Part shown: one piece after another, positions 26,687 to 35,891 of the stretch | Layout of the letters: each line of letters starts with the position of its first letter | Position numbering within the stretch: position 1 is the first letter of the stretch | Origin: an uncultured Sinobacteraceae bacterium | GTDB taxonomy: Bacteria > Pseudomonadota > Gammaproteobacteria > Nevskiales > Nevskiaceae | Reading direction: 5' to 3' | Assembly (NCBI GenBank): GCA_903822975.1 | Contig: CAIJRD010000012.1 | Coordinates: 744,001-808,000, forward strand | Length of the DNA stretch: 64,000 nucleotides | Made by a program: the position numbers and the translations under genes | Notes under the pieces: model-generated | Databases searched by the model: none | Seen by the model: the letters and a program-made list of their open reading frames with translations, nothing else | What the model was told of the DNA's origin: nothing

Positions 26687-28243
26687 ATGTCGAAGCCCGC
26701 GCTCGCAGGACCGTCGTTGCGCCGCCGGTTGTGTTTCGTCGCACTTCTGACGATGGCGCTCAGCGCCTGCGGCGGCGGTGGCGGCGGCACAGCGAGTGAT
26801 ACCGGCACGTCGTCTGGTGGCAGCAGCGGGGGCGTCAGCGGCGGCAGCAGCGGTGGCTCCACCGGTGGGACCAGCGGCACGTCGACCGGCGGATCGACCG
26901 GTGGATCGGGAGGTGCGTCGGGCGGGACCTCCGGTGGCAGTAGCGGCGGCAGCTCCGGCGGTGGTTCGGGTGGCGGATCGGGCGGCAGTTCCGGTGGAGA
27001 TAGCGGCGGCAGCAGCGGCGGATCGCCGGTGGCCTGCAACAGCAGCCGTTGGGTCACCGCCTGGCAAGCGCCACCGACCGATGCGACCACAACCGCCGAT
27101 CCCGGCCTGCGTCCACTGACGGTCGGCGCCAACCAAAGCTATCGGCTGATCTTCACCGCGCTCGGTCACGGCAGCACCGCGCGCGTGCATTTGAGCAATC
27201 GTTTCGGTCTGGCGCCGATCGTGTTTTCCGGCGTGCGGCTCGCGCATCGCAGCAGCGGTGCGGCGATCGACGCCACAACATCGGTGGCACTGACGTTCAA
27301 CGGCGCTGCAAACGTCACGCTGCAAGTGGGCGAGGACGTCATCAGCGATCCGGTGAGCTTTGTGTTCAACGAATTCGATGATCTCGCCGTGAGCATCGCC
27401 GCGATCAATCCGGGCATTGTGCCGACGCTGCATTTCGTCGCGCGCCAGACCTCGTATGTCACCGCGCCGGGTGCCGGCGATCACAGCGCCGATGTGTCCG
27501 GCAGCGCGTACACACAGAGCACGACCTCAAGGCCGTTCGTGGTCGGCTTCGATACGCTGGCGAGCGGTGCCACATCTGCGGTGGTCGCCTTCGGCGACTC
27601 GCTCACCGATGGCTTCCAAGGTCCGCCGCAGGGGCTGCCGGAGAACACCGCAACGGTCAATCGCAACGAGCGCTATCCGGATTTCCTCGCACATCGCCTG
27701 GTCACCGCCAGCCGCACGCTATTTGTCGCGAACGCCGGCATCACCGGCAATCGCGTGCGCGAGAATGGTTCGGTCCCCGCGTATGGGCCGTCGGCGCTGT
27801 CGCGTGTCGATAGCGACGTGCTTGCGCAGGCCGGCGTCAGCGACGTGATCCTGTTCGAAGGCATCAACGATATTGGCCAGACCGTCGGCCTCAGTGCGAG
27901 CCAATTGACCGACGCCTACACCCAACTGATCGCCAGCCTGCACGGTGCCGGCCTGCATGTGGTGCAGGCGACGCTGACGCCGTCCGGCGGCAATGCGCAA
28001 GCGGGCTACTCGAGTACCAATGCCTCGACGCTGCGCCAGGAAGTGAACAGCTGGATCCGAACCCAGAGTCCCGCCGACGCGGTGGTCGACTTCGACGCCG
28101 CGGTGCGCGATTCCAGCAATCCGAACCTGCTGGCCGCGCAGTACGACGGCGGCGACGGCCTGCACTTGAATGCAAGCGGTTATCAGAAGCTCGCGGCGAC
28201 GGTGGATCTCAACAGCCTGCAAGGCAGCAACTGCACGCCTTGA
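26687..28243 (+). CDS. GDSL/SGNH-hydrolase lipoprotein with a long Gly/Ser linker
   Basis: A 518-aa outer or inner membrane lipoprotein. A basic n-region (SLRRRLC), a hydrophobic core and lipobox LSAC set the acylated Cys near residue 26. About 85 residues of almost pure Gly/Ser/Thr (GGSSGG-type units, 26.77-27.03 kb) tether the enzyme. The catalytic domain has SGNH block I VVAFGDSLTDGF (Ser), block III GINDIG (Asn) and block V DGLHLNASGY (Asp/His). It should be an extracellular esterase, lipase or acetylesterase. AAGGAG before ATG 26687 sets the start; the longer frame from 26579 would miss the signal. Confidence 0.88.
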   Translation: MSKPALAGPSLRRRLCFVALLTMALSACGGGGGGTASDTGTSSGGSSGGVSGGSSGGSTGGTSGTSTGGSTGGSGGASGGTSGGSSGGSSGGGSGGGSGGSSGGDSGGSSGGSPVACNSSRWVTAWQAPPTDATTTADPGLRPLTVGANQSYRLIFTALGHGSTARVHLSNRFGLAPIVFSGVRLAHRSSGAAIDATTSVALTFNGAANVTLQVGEDVISDPVSFVFNEFDDLAVSIAAINPGIVPTLHFVARQTSYVTAPGAGDHSADVSGSAYTQSTTSRPFVVGFDTLASGATSAVVAFGDSLTDGFQGPPQGLPENTATVNRNERYPDFLAHRLVTASRTLFVANAGITGNRVRENGSVPAYGPSALSRVDSDVLAQAGVSDVILFEGINDIGQTVGLSASQLTDAYTQLIASLHGAGLHVVQATLTPSGGNAQAGYSSTNASTLRQEVNSWIRTQSPADAVVDFDAAVRDSSNPNLLAAQYDGGDGLHLNASGYQKLAATVDLNSLQGSNCTP

Positions 28244-28385
28244 TTCAGGCGTCGTGCGCGATATTGGGCACGGTGTCTTGCGAGAGTGCGCCTGGCGATC
28301 ACGGCCGCGTTGCCGGACTTCGCACATCGACCAGCCGACACTGCGCGCCCGCACCTGCGCACTTTTCCTTGACGCCAGGCTGGAC

Positions 28386-29876
28386 TCAGCAGCAGCCGTG
28401 CGCGCCGCGACTGACATCGCCGCTGGCGACCGCAACGCCAGTGGTGAGCCCCGCCAGGCTCGCGCGACGATGCTCGGCGATCACGCGCGCCACACAGGCG
28501 CTGACCCGCTTGCCGGTCGGGATGTGCAGGAACTCGTTGGGCCCGTGCGCGTTGGAACCGGGCCCGAGCACGCCGGAGATGAGGAACTGCGCGCCGGGGA
28601 ATTTCTCGCCGAGCATGCCCATGAACGGAATGCTGCCGCCCTCGCCCATGTAGGCTGCCGGCTGACCGAAGAAGTCCTGCGACGCAGCGGCGACCGCGGC
28701 TTCCAGCCACGGCGACAGCGCAGGCGCATTCCAGCCGGCCGAGGCCTTTTCAACTTCGAACGAAACGTGCGCGCCGTACGGCGGATCGCGTTCCAATAAC
28801 TGTTTGACGAAGGCGCCAGCGGCCACCGCATCGAGCGTCGGCGGCAGGCGCAGCGACAGTTTCGCCGCGGTATACGGCCGCAGCACGTTGCCGGCGCTCG
28901 ACAGATCCGGCAGACCTTCGATGCCGGTGATCGACAGCGCCGGTCGCCAGGTGCGGTTCAGCACCAGCTCGGTGATGTCGTCGTCGACCGGCTGCATGCC
29001 GTCGACGAACGGAAACCAGGCTTGCAGCGCGGTGCGCATCGCATCGGTGGCGGCGCGCACCTGTGCCAGACGCTGCGCAGGAATCTCAACGTGAAGCTGA
29101 GTCGGAAGGATGCGCCCGGTCTGCTCGTCTTCGAGCCGCGACAGCAGCTGGCGCAGAATGCGGAAACTCGAAGCAACCACGCCCGACGCCGCGCCGGAAT
29201 GCACGCCCTCCTTCAGCACCTGAACACGCAAGTCGCCGCCGGACAGTCCGCGCAGGCTGGTGGTCAGCCAGAGCTGATCATAGTTGGCACAACCGGAATC
29301 GAGACACACCACCAGCGACGGCCGACCGATACGTGCAGCCAGATGATCGACATAGAACGGCAGATCGGTGCTGCCGGATTCTTCGCAGGCTTCGATCATG
29401 ACCACGCAGCGTGCATGCGGCTGCTGCTGTTTCTGTAGCGCACGAATGGCGGCGAGCGAACCGAACAGCGCGTAACCATCGTCGGCGCCGCCGCGCCCGT
29501 AGAGCTTGTCGCCTTCCAGCACCGGCTTCCACGGACCGAGATGCTCCGACCAGCCGGTCATTTCAGGCTGCTTGTCGAGATGTCCGTACAGCAGCACGCA
29601 GTCGTCGCCTGTCGCGGCATCGCTCGCGGCGATGTCGATGAAGATCAGTGGCGTGCGTCCGGGCAGGCGCACCACTTCCAGCTGCATGCCGGCGATGGGC
29701 TGCGCACGCGCCCAGGTTTCCATCAGCGCCACGGCCTGATCCATGTAGCCATGCGCCTGCCAGTCGGCGTCGAACATCGGCGACTTGTTCGGGATGCGGA
29801 TGTACTCGATCAGCTGCGGCACGATTTGCTCGTTCCACAACTGATCGATATGCGGATAAATCGGATCGGTATTCAC
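28386..29876 (-). CDS. M20 family metallopeptidase (dipeptidase)
   Basis: A 496-aa M20/carnosinase-type peptidase. The metal site motifs are LLYGHLDKQPE (His, Asp), GRGGADDGYALFGSLAAI (Asp), EACEESGSTDLPF (catalytic Glu pair) and SGCANYDQLW. A dimerisation/lid domain follows (GVHSGAASGVVASSFRILRQLL), and the C-terminal metal His is in SNAHGPNEFLHI. It hydrolyses short peptides in the cytoplasm. The start is taken at GTG 29876 (VNTDPIYPHI), the last codon before the conserved first helix; no good Shine-Dalgarno decides this. The gene is convergent with the GDSL lipoprotein. Confidence 0.9.
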   Translation of the reverse strand: MNTDPIYPHIDQLWNEQIVPQLIEYIRIPNKSPMFDADWQAHGYMDQAVALMETWARAQPIAGMQLEVVRLPGRTPLIFIDIAASDAATGDDCVLLYGHLDKQPEMTGWSEHLGPWKPVLEGDKLYGRGGADDGYALFGSLAAIRALQKQQQPHARCVVMIEACEESGSTDLPFYVDHLAARIGRPSLVVCLDSGCANYDQLWLTTSLRGLSGGDLRVQVLKEGVHSGAASGVVASSFRILRQLLSRLEDEQTGRILPTQLHVEIPAQRLAQVRAATDAMRTALQAWFPFVDGMQPVDDDITELVLNRTWRPALSITGIEGLPDLSSAGNVLRPYTAAKLSLRLPPTLDAVAAGAFVKQLLERDPPYGAHVSFEVEKASAGWNAPALSPWLEAAVAAASQDFFGQPAAYMGEGGSIPFMGMLGEKFPGAQFLISGVLGPGSNAHGPNEFLHIPTGKRVSACVARVIAEHRRASLAGLTTGVAVASGDVSRGAHGCC

Positions 29877-30011
29877 TGACGATCGAATAGGTTCTGAAAA
29901 GCGGATGGCAATGGCATCGAGTCTAGCCGCTGCAGACGTCAATCCGGCGACACTCCCAAGCCGCCCGACAACAAACATCGGCGGGCAGGGGCCGACATGG
30001 ATTCACACGAT

Positions 30012-32915
30012 TCAGGGCTGGGCGCTGGGCGCGCCGGCCGATGCGGTCGCGGTTGGGAGCGTGGCTACGGCGGGCGTTGCGCTGGCGGGCACGTCCGCCG
30101 AAGGTAGTGACGGCGTAGCCGGTCCTGCTGGCGCAGCTACTGATGCAGTTACTGATGCAGTTACTGGGGCAATTGCAGTCGGAGTCGGAGTCGGAATCGG
30201 AGTCGCTGCCGCCGTAGCAACCGCGCCCGCATTCGCGTCAGGGCCTGCGACCGGCGCCGCAGTGGCGTGCGAACTCGCCAGCGATTTCGAGTCGGACGCC
30301 GGACTCGGGCTCAGCATCGAACTCGGCGTCGAGGCGGGCGCGGCCTGCGCAGGCGCAGCCGATCCTGCGGCCGCCGGCGCGGACGGCGATGCGGACGGCG
30401 AGGCGGGCGACGAATTCGCTGGCGCGGCATCGCCGCTGCCATCGCCGCCGCTCAGCGCACGCGCGGCTGCGTCCGGCGAGACCGGCAGGGGCTGCGGCTG
30501 TAGCGCCACTTGGTTGATGATCGAAGGATCATCACGCAGGCGCAGGTAGAGCCGGCCGTTGCTCGGCTGCGGTACCTGCAATACGTAGCCGGGGAATCCT
30601 TCCTGTACTTGCACCGAGCGTTTGAACTGCGGATCGCCAGCGACTGCGTCAATCAGGAACAGGTTGCGACCACCGAGCTTGCAGGCCAGCTCCGGTGCGG
30701 CCGGACATTTGAGATCGCTCAGCGCAGGCAGGCGCACCAGCGTCGCCAGCGGCTGCCAGTCGCCAGCCACACCACCCGCCAGCACGCGGAACTGCAGCGG
30801 ACCGAACGCCGAAGAACCGAATGCCTTGGTCGGATCCAGCGTTGCCACGGCCACGTGCGAATCGACCAGTTGCAGACCGCCGACGCGCACACCGAGCTGG
30901 GTTGTGAACGCACCATCGGCGGTCGCGACTTCGAGCACTTCGTCGGCGGCGAAGCTCGCAGGCGTCAGTGCGCGCAGCGAGAAACTCAGGCGCGCATCCT
31001 GCGGCAGCTCGTCGGGATCGGCCAGTTCGATGTTGCTCGCGCCGCTCGATTGCGAAGGCTGCACGCTCTTGCCGATCAATTGCACACGCGGACGTGGACT
31101 ATCGACTGCCGCGTTCAGCGACAGCACGCGCCCATCCTTCAAGGCGAGCTTCGCCGGCAATGCACGCGCCTGCTTCAACGCAGCGGCAGCCTGCGGATCT
31201 TGCGCCTGCATGATCAGCGTATCGTTGCCGTGCTGGCTCGACAGGTCACCCGGCGTGAACATCAGGCTACCGATGCTGAGACTCGCGACCAGATCGAGCC
31301 GACTGCCGCTGAGCACACCCTGGGCATCGCCAGCGTGCATCGCGAAGCCGTCGTAATGACCGGCATCGGAAAATGTCTGAATCGGCACCGGCAAGGAATC
31401 CTTGCTGCCGTACTGCTGCACCAGCAGCGTCATCGCGCCCGGTTGCGCCGATTCCAGCGGCAGCTTGACTTCGACTTCATCGGGCTTCACGCGCTTCCAG
31501 TCGGCCTTCAGTTCCTTGCCGGCCGGATCGCGCAACATGATGGTATCGACACAGCTGACGCTGTCCGCGCGCAGATGCACGGTGTCCTGGCGGCCGACGA
31601 TCAAGGCATCCTGATCACCATCCGCCAGCGTCCAGCTCTTCGCATGGGTATTGCGCAATTGGAAACTCGGACCCGCATAAGGCTCGAAGCCCCAGTAGCC
31701 CTGCAGCGAGGCGTGTACCGTCTCACCGAGCGATGCGCCCTGCAGCCGCGAGGTATCGACAACGTAGCCGCCCTGGGTGCCGTCGGCGCGCGCCGGCAGG
31801 TCGATGGTCTTGCCGTCCTTGCCGCGAACACTCAGCACGATGTCGTGCGCGTAGCCGGTCGAGAACACCAGCGGTGCGCCTTCCACCGGCAGCACCAGCG
31901 AGTTGCGGCTGGCGCAGTAGATTTCGGTGGGGTCGACCGCATGCAGCGGCGGCGGCTGCGCTTGCTCCACGGCCGGCAGACCGACCACCAGCACCGACTT
32001 CGGATTGTTGAACGAGGGTGCAGCATTCAGCGTCAGCGCGAGACTGTCGCCGCGTTGCGTGGCGAGTGCTGGAATGTATTGGTACTGCGCGGTGCGGAAC
32101 GAATCGAGAATGCGTGCGATGTCGACCACCGAAGCGATGTACGGGCTGTAGAAGCCGTAGCCGAGTTGCGGCGTCAGACTCGCTTCCATCACCAGGTCGG
32201 TGCCAGGACTCGCGGCTAGCGCTTCGACTATCGTAGTGGTGTGGCCGTCGTTCAGGATCAGCGATTCCTGACCCGACATCAGGCACGGCGCCTGCAGTTC
32301 TGGCAGGCGGTCGAGACATTTTTCGTCGACCTTGATGCCGAGACTGCGCGCGAGCAGCGGCGCGGTTTCCTTCAGGCTCTGCGGCGCGGTGTGATCGAGC
32401 ATGCGCACCGTAGTCAGATAGCGTTCGAGGCGACCGCGATCGAGTGCGGCCTGATTCAGATCCTGCGAGGCCCGCACGAAGGCGCCTGGCCGCCCGCGCA
32501 CCGCGCTCACCAGCGTGCGGAGATCGCCGCCGGTTTCGGGTGCGAAGAACACCAGCACCTGCTGCGCGCCCTTCGGCACGGTGACGGTGAGGCCGTCACG
32601 CGCGCAGGAACCCGTCCAGGTCTTGCACGGATAGAACCAGTCCTCCGGCGGCGGATTGGTCGAACCGCTGAGGAAGGCGGCGACCATCAGGTAATGCGCC
32701 GATTGTGTGGCCGGCAGATCCGCCTTGATCCACAGCTTGTCGCCGACCGCGAGGTTCGGCACTTCCGAGGCCGGCAGAATCTGCGCACCGCGAGTGACGA
32801 TCACGTCGACCTTGGGGCCGCTCAGGTCGAACGGTGCCGGCGTCGCCAAGGCGGTGCCGCCGCAGGCCAGGGCCAGCGTGGCGATACAAGCGCGAGTCAG
32901 GGCGCGGACATTCAT
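30012..32915 (-). CDS. Large secreted protein of unknown function with Ala/Pro/Ser-rich tail
   Basis: A 967-aa exported protein. The signal peptide is MNVRALTRACIATLALACGGTALA, cleaved near ALA-TP. The first ~790 residues look like globular beta-rich modules with paired Cys (FYPCKTWTGSCARDG, EKCLDRLPELQAPC, CPAAPELAC). The last ~170 are an Ala/Ser/Pro/Thr-rich low-complexity tail with PTPTPTA units. I recognise no domain. The start ATG 32915 is given by the signal peptide; the open frame upstream to 33713 runs through the lipoprotein gene in another frame and is rejected. A lipoprotein gene lies 125 bp upstream on the same strand and may be its partner in the envelope. Confidence 0.75.
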   Translation of the reverse strand: MNVRALTRACIATLALACGGTALATPAPFDLSGPKVDVIVTRGAQILPASEVPNLAVGDKLWIKADLPATQSAHYLMVAAFLSGSTNPPPEDWFYPCKTWTGSCARDGLTVTVPKGAQQVLVFFAPETGGDLRTLVSAVRGRPGAFVRASQDLNQAALDRGRLERYLTTVRMLDHTAPQSLKETAPLLARSLGIKVDEKCLDRLPELQAPCLMSGQESLILNDGHTTTIVEALAASPGTDLVMEASLTPQLGYGFYSPYIASVVDIARILDSFRTAQYQYIPALATQRGDSLALTLNAAPSFNNPKSVLVVGLPAVEQAQPPPLHAVDPTEIYCASRNSLVLPVEGAPLVFSTGYAHDIVLSVRGKDGKTIDLPARADGTQGGYVVDTSRLQGASLGETVHASLQGYWGFEPYAGPSFQLRNTHAKSWTLADGDQDALIVGRQDTVHLRADSVSCVDTIMLRDPAGKELKADWKRVKPDEVEVKLPLESAQPGAMTLLVQQYGSKDSLPVPIQTFSDAGHYDGFAMHAGDAQGVLSGSRLDLVASLSIGSLMFTPGDLSSQHGNDTLIMQAQDPQAAAALKQARALPAKLALKDGRVLSLNAAVDSPRPRVQLIGKSVQPSQSSGASNIELADPDELPQDARLSFSLRALTPASFAADEVLEVATADGAFTTQLGVRVGGLQLVDSHVAVATLDPTKAFGSSAFGPLQFRVLAGGVAGDWQPLATLVRLPALSDLKCPAAPELACKLGGRNLFLIDAVAGDPQFKRSVQVQEGFPGYVLQVPQPSNGRLYLRLRDDPSIINQVALQPQPLPVSPDAAARALSGGDGSGDAAPANSSPASPSASPSAPAAAGSAAPAQAAPASTPSSMLSPSPASDSKSLASSHATAAPVAGPDANAGAVATAAATPIPTPTPTAIAPVTASVTASVAAPAGPATPSLPSADVPASATPAVATLPTATASAGAPSAQP

Positions 32916-33040
32916 GGCGACAGGTTTCGACCGAGTGAGGGCGAGCGCGGCATTCGCTCGCCGTAAGAGCAGCGCACAAGACCAGTGCATCAGCCCGCTT
33001 TGATCATCGCGATCCGACGAAGTTCGCGCGCGCCGCTGCA

Positions 33041-33745
33041 TCACGGTGCCTGCGAGACGATGCCGGACCAGGTGGTTTGTGCATTGGCCAGCATCGCCGC
33101 GAACGCCTGGCGTTCGGCCTGCAGGCGTTTTGCGTCCACCGCTTCGCCCGATCCCAGCGCGCCGGCCAAGTCTGCGAGATCGGCATCGGCGCCGACTTCG
33201 CCGAAGCTCGCGCCGGTGCGAACGTCGAAAAGTACGGCGCTGGCATGCGACTTTACCGCTGCCGCCGTCACCGACTTTGCGCCGAGCGACACATCCGATT
33301 CCGGCGCGTAGCTGCGCCCGCCGATCTCGAACCGCGTATCGATGCTGTACACCAGCAGCACGTCCGCCTGCAGCTTGGCGGCGGCCAGCCGCAGATCGTC
33401 GAGCGAGTCGAACCGGTGCGGCAGCAAGGCGGTTTTCAACATCGACACCGTCGCCACCTGCGGCCAACCGGAAATCTCCTGCAGGCGAGCATCGGTCATC
33501 AGTTCTTGCGTGGTAACGATACTGAAGCGGCCGTCGCCATAGCCGCGCGACGAGGCCGAGCGATAGTCCGGCGCCTGCACGCGCACCAGTGCGAAGCTGC
33601 TTGGAAAGCGCGGCAGCGGATCGCGCGCCGAACTCGCCGCGACATCGGCGGGCACGAGTTCGCCAAGTTTCACCGCAGCACCCGGCGTCTGGTAGCTGGC
33701 GCAGCCGGCACACATCAACAGCACAAGGGCAACTGGAACTCGCAA
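33041..33745 (-). CDS. Lipoprotein of unknown function
   Basis: A 234-aa lipoprotein. The hydrophobic VALVLLM and lipobox CAGC mark the acylated Cys near residue 15. The mature part is an alpha/beta domain (LPRFPSSFALVRVQAPDY, LQADVLLVYSIDTRF, SHASAVLFDVRTGASFGEV), plausibly a CsgG- or GNA1162-like periplasmic fold, but this is uncertain. The start is taken as TTG 33745, because AGGAG lies exactly 7 nt before it. A longer frame from another TTG at 33766 would contain that Shine-Dalgarno within its coding part. It precedes the large secreted protein gene on the same strand. Confidence 0.72.
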   Translation of the reverse strand: MRVPVALVLLMCAGCASYQTPGAAVKLGELVPADVAASSARDPLPRFPSSFALVRVQAPDYRSASSRGYGDGRFSIVTTQELMTDARLQEISGWPQVATVSMLKTALLPHRFDSLDDLRLAAAKLQADVLLVYSIDTRFEIGGRSYAPESDVSLGAKSVTAAAVKSHASAVLFDVRTGASFGEVGADADLADLAGALGSGEAVDAKRLQAERQAFAAMLANAQTTWSGIVSQAP

Positions 33746-34276
33746 CGAACTTCTCCTAAAACTCAAGGTGCCGAGCTTACCGGGGACGGCTTACCGAAGC
33801 CTTGCCGACGATTTCGCCGACCCTTCGCCAATCGACTCCGGGCCGTTCGATTCGACCACCAACGGTGAAGCGACGACGATACAACCGATCCAGAACGCCG
33901 CCGACCGCTGCGACGCCCCGCGATCAGCACGGCGCACGCGGTGCGGCGGTCGAGCGCCGGCTCAGTCGCACGCCCGGCGCTTCCGTGGCCGACCGGCGCC
34001 CATCTCGACGAACTCAATCCCGGGCCGGACGCCGCCCAGGCATGGCGCAAACATCTTGAAAACACCGCCCTAACATCGCCCAGATGCCGCCAAACATGCA
34101 TTTGCGCCAAGCTAGCATCGACCCCGCGCATCGACCCCGCACATCGATTCGCCGGAGTCACCGCACCGACGGGCACGCTCGACCAGCACCGCGCCCAGCG
34201 CCAAGCTCGGCAAATCACAAATCACCACCAGACTGCGACCGCAGGCGCGGTCGCCGGTTCAGTCGATTCAGTCGGC
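33746..34276. other. 531-bp gap without a supported gene
   Basis: Several frames are open because GC is high, but all are Arg/Pro/Ser-rich without RBS or family likeness. A small direct repeat (GCATCGACCCCG, twice near 34115-34140) is the only structure I see. Confidence 0.5.
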
Positions 34277-34645
34277 TCAGATCAGACCGTGGCAGCGGAA
34301 GGCGGTCGAGCCGGCCTTGACCGCACAACTCGCATGTCCGGATTGCGGCCAGCTCGGCGCATACGTGAAGGCCATCGAGCCATCGGTGGACTCGTACAAC
34401 AGCGGCGGTTCGTCGGGGATCTTGGCGATGTAGTTCGGCACCAGTTCGTCGAGGGTTTTCGGGTAATGGCCCTGTTCGTCGTGAAAGCGGCCGATCGCCA
34501 GCGAAATCGTGCCGACCTGCGACAAATAAGCCTTGCCGCGCGGATCGTCACCCGGCCCCCACATCAGGCTACAGCCCCCGAGCGCCAACGCGAGGCCAAG
34601 ACCCAGGCCTACGCGCATCAACCGACTGCCGAACCGGGCTTCCAT
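34277..34645 (-). CDS. Small lipoprotein resembling the C-terminal domain of T2SS pseudopilins
   Basis: About 122 aa. The hydrophobic MRVGLGLGLALALGG with lipobox LGGC near residue 24 gives a lipoprotein. The mature part, AYLSQVGTISLAIGRFHDEQGHYPKTLDELVPNYIAKIPDEPPLLY, strongly recalls the GspG/PulG-type region (AIxxYxxxxGxYPxxLxxLVPxYL.xxP), but the pilin N-terminal methylation helix is absent. Two later Cys (ASCAVKA, FRCHG) may pair. It may be a free-standing pilin-fold lipoprotein; there is no secretion operon near. The start is uncertain (34651, 34645 or 34618); GGA 6 nt before 34645 favours that. Confidence 0.65.
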   Translation of the reverse strand: MEARFGSRLMRVGLGLGLALALGGCSLMWGPGDDPRGKAYLSQVGTISLAIGRFHDEQGHYPKTLDELVPNYIAKIPDEPPLLYESTDGSMAFTYAPSWPQSGHASCAVKAGSTAFRCHGLI

Positions 34646-35240
34646 TTGCATTCCATGTCGTTCGAATAATGCGCACATTCTAATTTGTGCGCGGGGCGCG
34701 CAGTCGCATCGTGCGACTCGAGTGGGTTCCTTCGCCAGCGGTGTGGTCGCGTGCCCGGCAGCATCGGCGTTGACGACTCCTTTCGCCGCGAGTCCAAGAA
34801 CGATTGCGCGCTGTCAGTGGCGCCTGTACCGCTGCGTCAGCATCGCGGCAGTAGGCACGGGAGGAGCGGCGGAGAGCAGTTCGCAGCCAGATGCGAACTG
34901 ACCCTGCGGATCGCATACAGGCGAACGCCGCGTAAAGCAGCGCATCGTCGATCGGGATAGATCATTGCCCGTTGGGGCGAAGCAGCACTGCGAGTCCAGC
35001 GCTACCGTGCCACCGCGACGGCGACCTTATGGCCACCGGCCAACCGCCACCGAACACCGATTCAGTCTTAGCGTCTGCCGCGCGTGCGGCTTATGAATGC
35101 GACTGACGGGAACGACAGAGCCACCGCTTCAGCACAGCCACCGGCGCACGCAGCGCGCGCGGTGAGCGCGGTGAGCGCGGTGAGCGCGTTATCCGCATTG
35201 CGACGCGTCGAAGGCATCGCAACGCGGAGCATCGAAAGGC
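34646..35240. repeat. 595-bp gap with a 9-bp triplicate repeat
   Basis: There is no supported gene. GTGAGCGCG is repeated three times in tandem at 35162-35188, the same type of short tandem array seen in other gaps of this window. The remainder has scattered ATGs but no RBS-linked frame that looks coding. Confidence 0.6.
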
Positions 35241-35867
35241 TCAGTGCGCCGGCGTCGTCGGCGTCGGCGCGTACCACTCGCGCATGTCGTCGTACATCGC
35301 GCCCTTCAGCAGGTAGTACGGCGCCTTGTGATAAATCTTGATGTCGTGGAACGGGTCCGTGATGATTTTCGACGCCCATACCAGGCCCGACTGCACGCCC
35401 TTCAGGAAGAACAAGTGCACGGTGCGGAAGACGACTGCGCCAATGCCGATCCAGAACCACAGCAGCGAGGTGTTGTAGAGCAGGCCGCGCGCGACTTCCT
35501 GCGCGTTGAAGACGCCGAACAGATCGGGCTGCAGCATCAGCAGCAGCGGCGCCAATACCCAAATGCTCAACAGCACGACTTTGCGCCGCAGGTTGTAGCC
35601 GACCTTCACGCTCTCCTTGTATTCGTGCGTCGCCTGATTGACCTCGTCGTAGGTTTTCGGCTCGAAGAAGAAATGGCCGATCTGGCGCAGGATCATCGCC
35701 AACAGCCAGCCCACCATCACGGCCAGCACCGGATTGAAGAAGATCAACACGTAGCTCGCCAGGAAGCAGCAGGCGCTGACCAGATGCAGCGACTGGTTGA
35801 TGCGGCTGTGATGGTAGAAGCGGTGGTCGTCCCAGCGCTGTTGATGCAGCTCTTCGAGAAAGGTCAT
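35241..35867 (-). CDS. Membrane protein, possibly Mpo1/DUF962-like
   Basis: A 208-aa protein with four membrane segments (SACCFLASYVLIFFNPVLAVMVGWLLAMIL, VVLLSIWVLAPLLLMLQ, LLWFWIGIGAVVFRTVHLFFL). It has an N-terminal FYHHSRINQSLHLVSA, which resembles the HxxxxNxxxH pattern of Mpo1/DUF962 proteins (lipid alpha-oxidation). An IGHFFFEPKTYDEVNQATHEYKESVKVG loop carries further His residues. The likeness is by eye only. GGAG 9 nt upstream sets the ATG at 35867. It is the last gene of the 35.2-41.3 kb operon, 24 bp after psd. Confidence 0.6.
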   Translation of the reverse strand: MTFLEELHQQRWDDHRFYHHSRINQSLHLVSACCFLASYVLIFFNPVLAVMVGWLLAMILRQIGHFFFEPKTYDEVNQATHEYKESVKVGYNLRRKVVLLSIWVLAPLLLMLQPDLFGVFNAQEVARGLLYNTSLLWFWIGIGAVVFRTVHLFFLKGVQSGLVWASKIITDPFHDIKIYHKAPYYLLKGAMYDDMREWYAPTPTTPAH

Positions 35868-35891
35868 GGCGTTGGCTCCTGGATGCATCGG

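Noticed and set aside
26771..27031. GGC/AGC-rich repeats considered as a CRISPR or other repeat array
   Set aside because: They are irregular, in frame, and encode the Gly/Ser linker of a lipoprotein.
30012..33713. 1233-aa reading of the large secreted protein gene
   Set aside because: The N-terminal 266 codons run out of frame through the lipoprotein gene, and a signal peptide begins at 32915.
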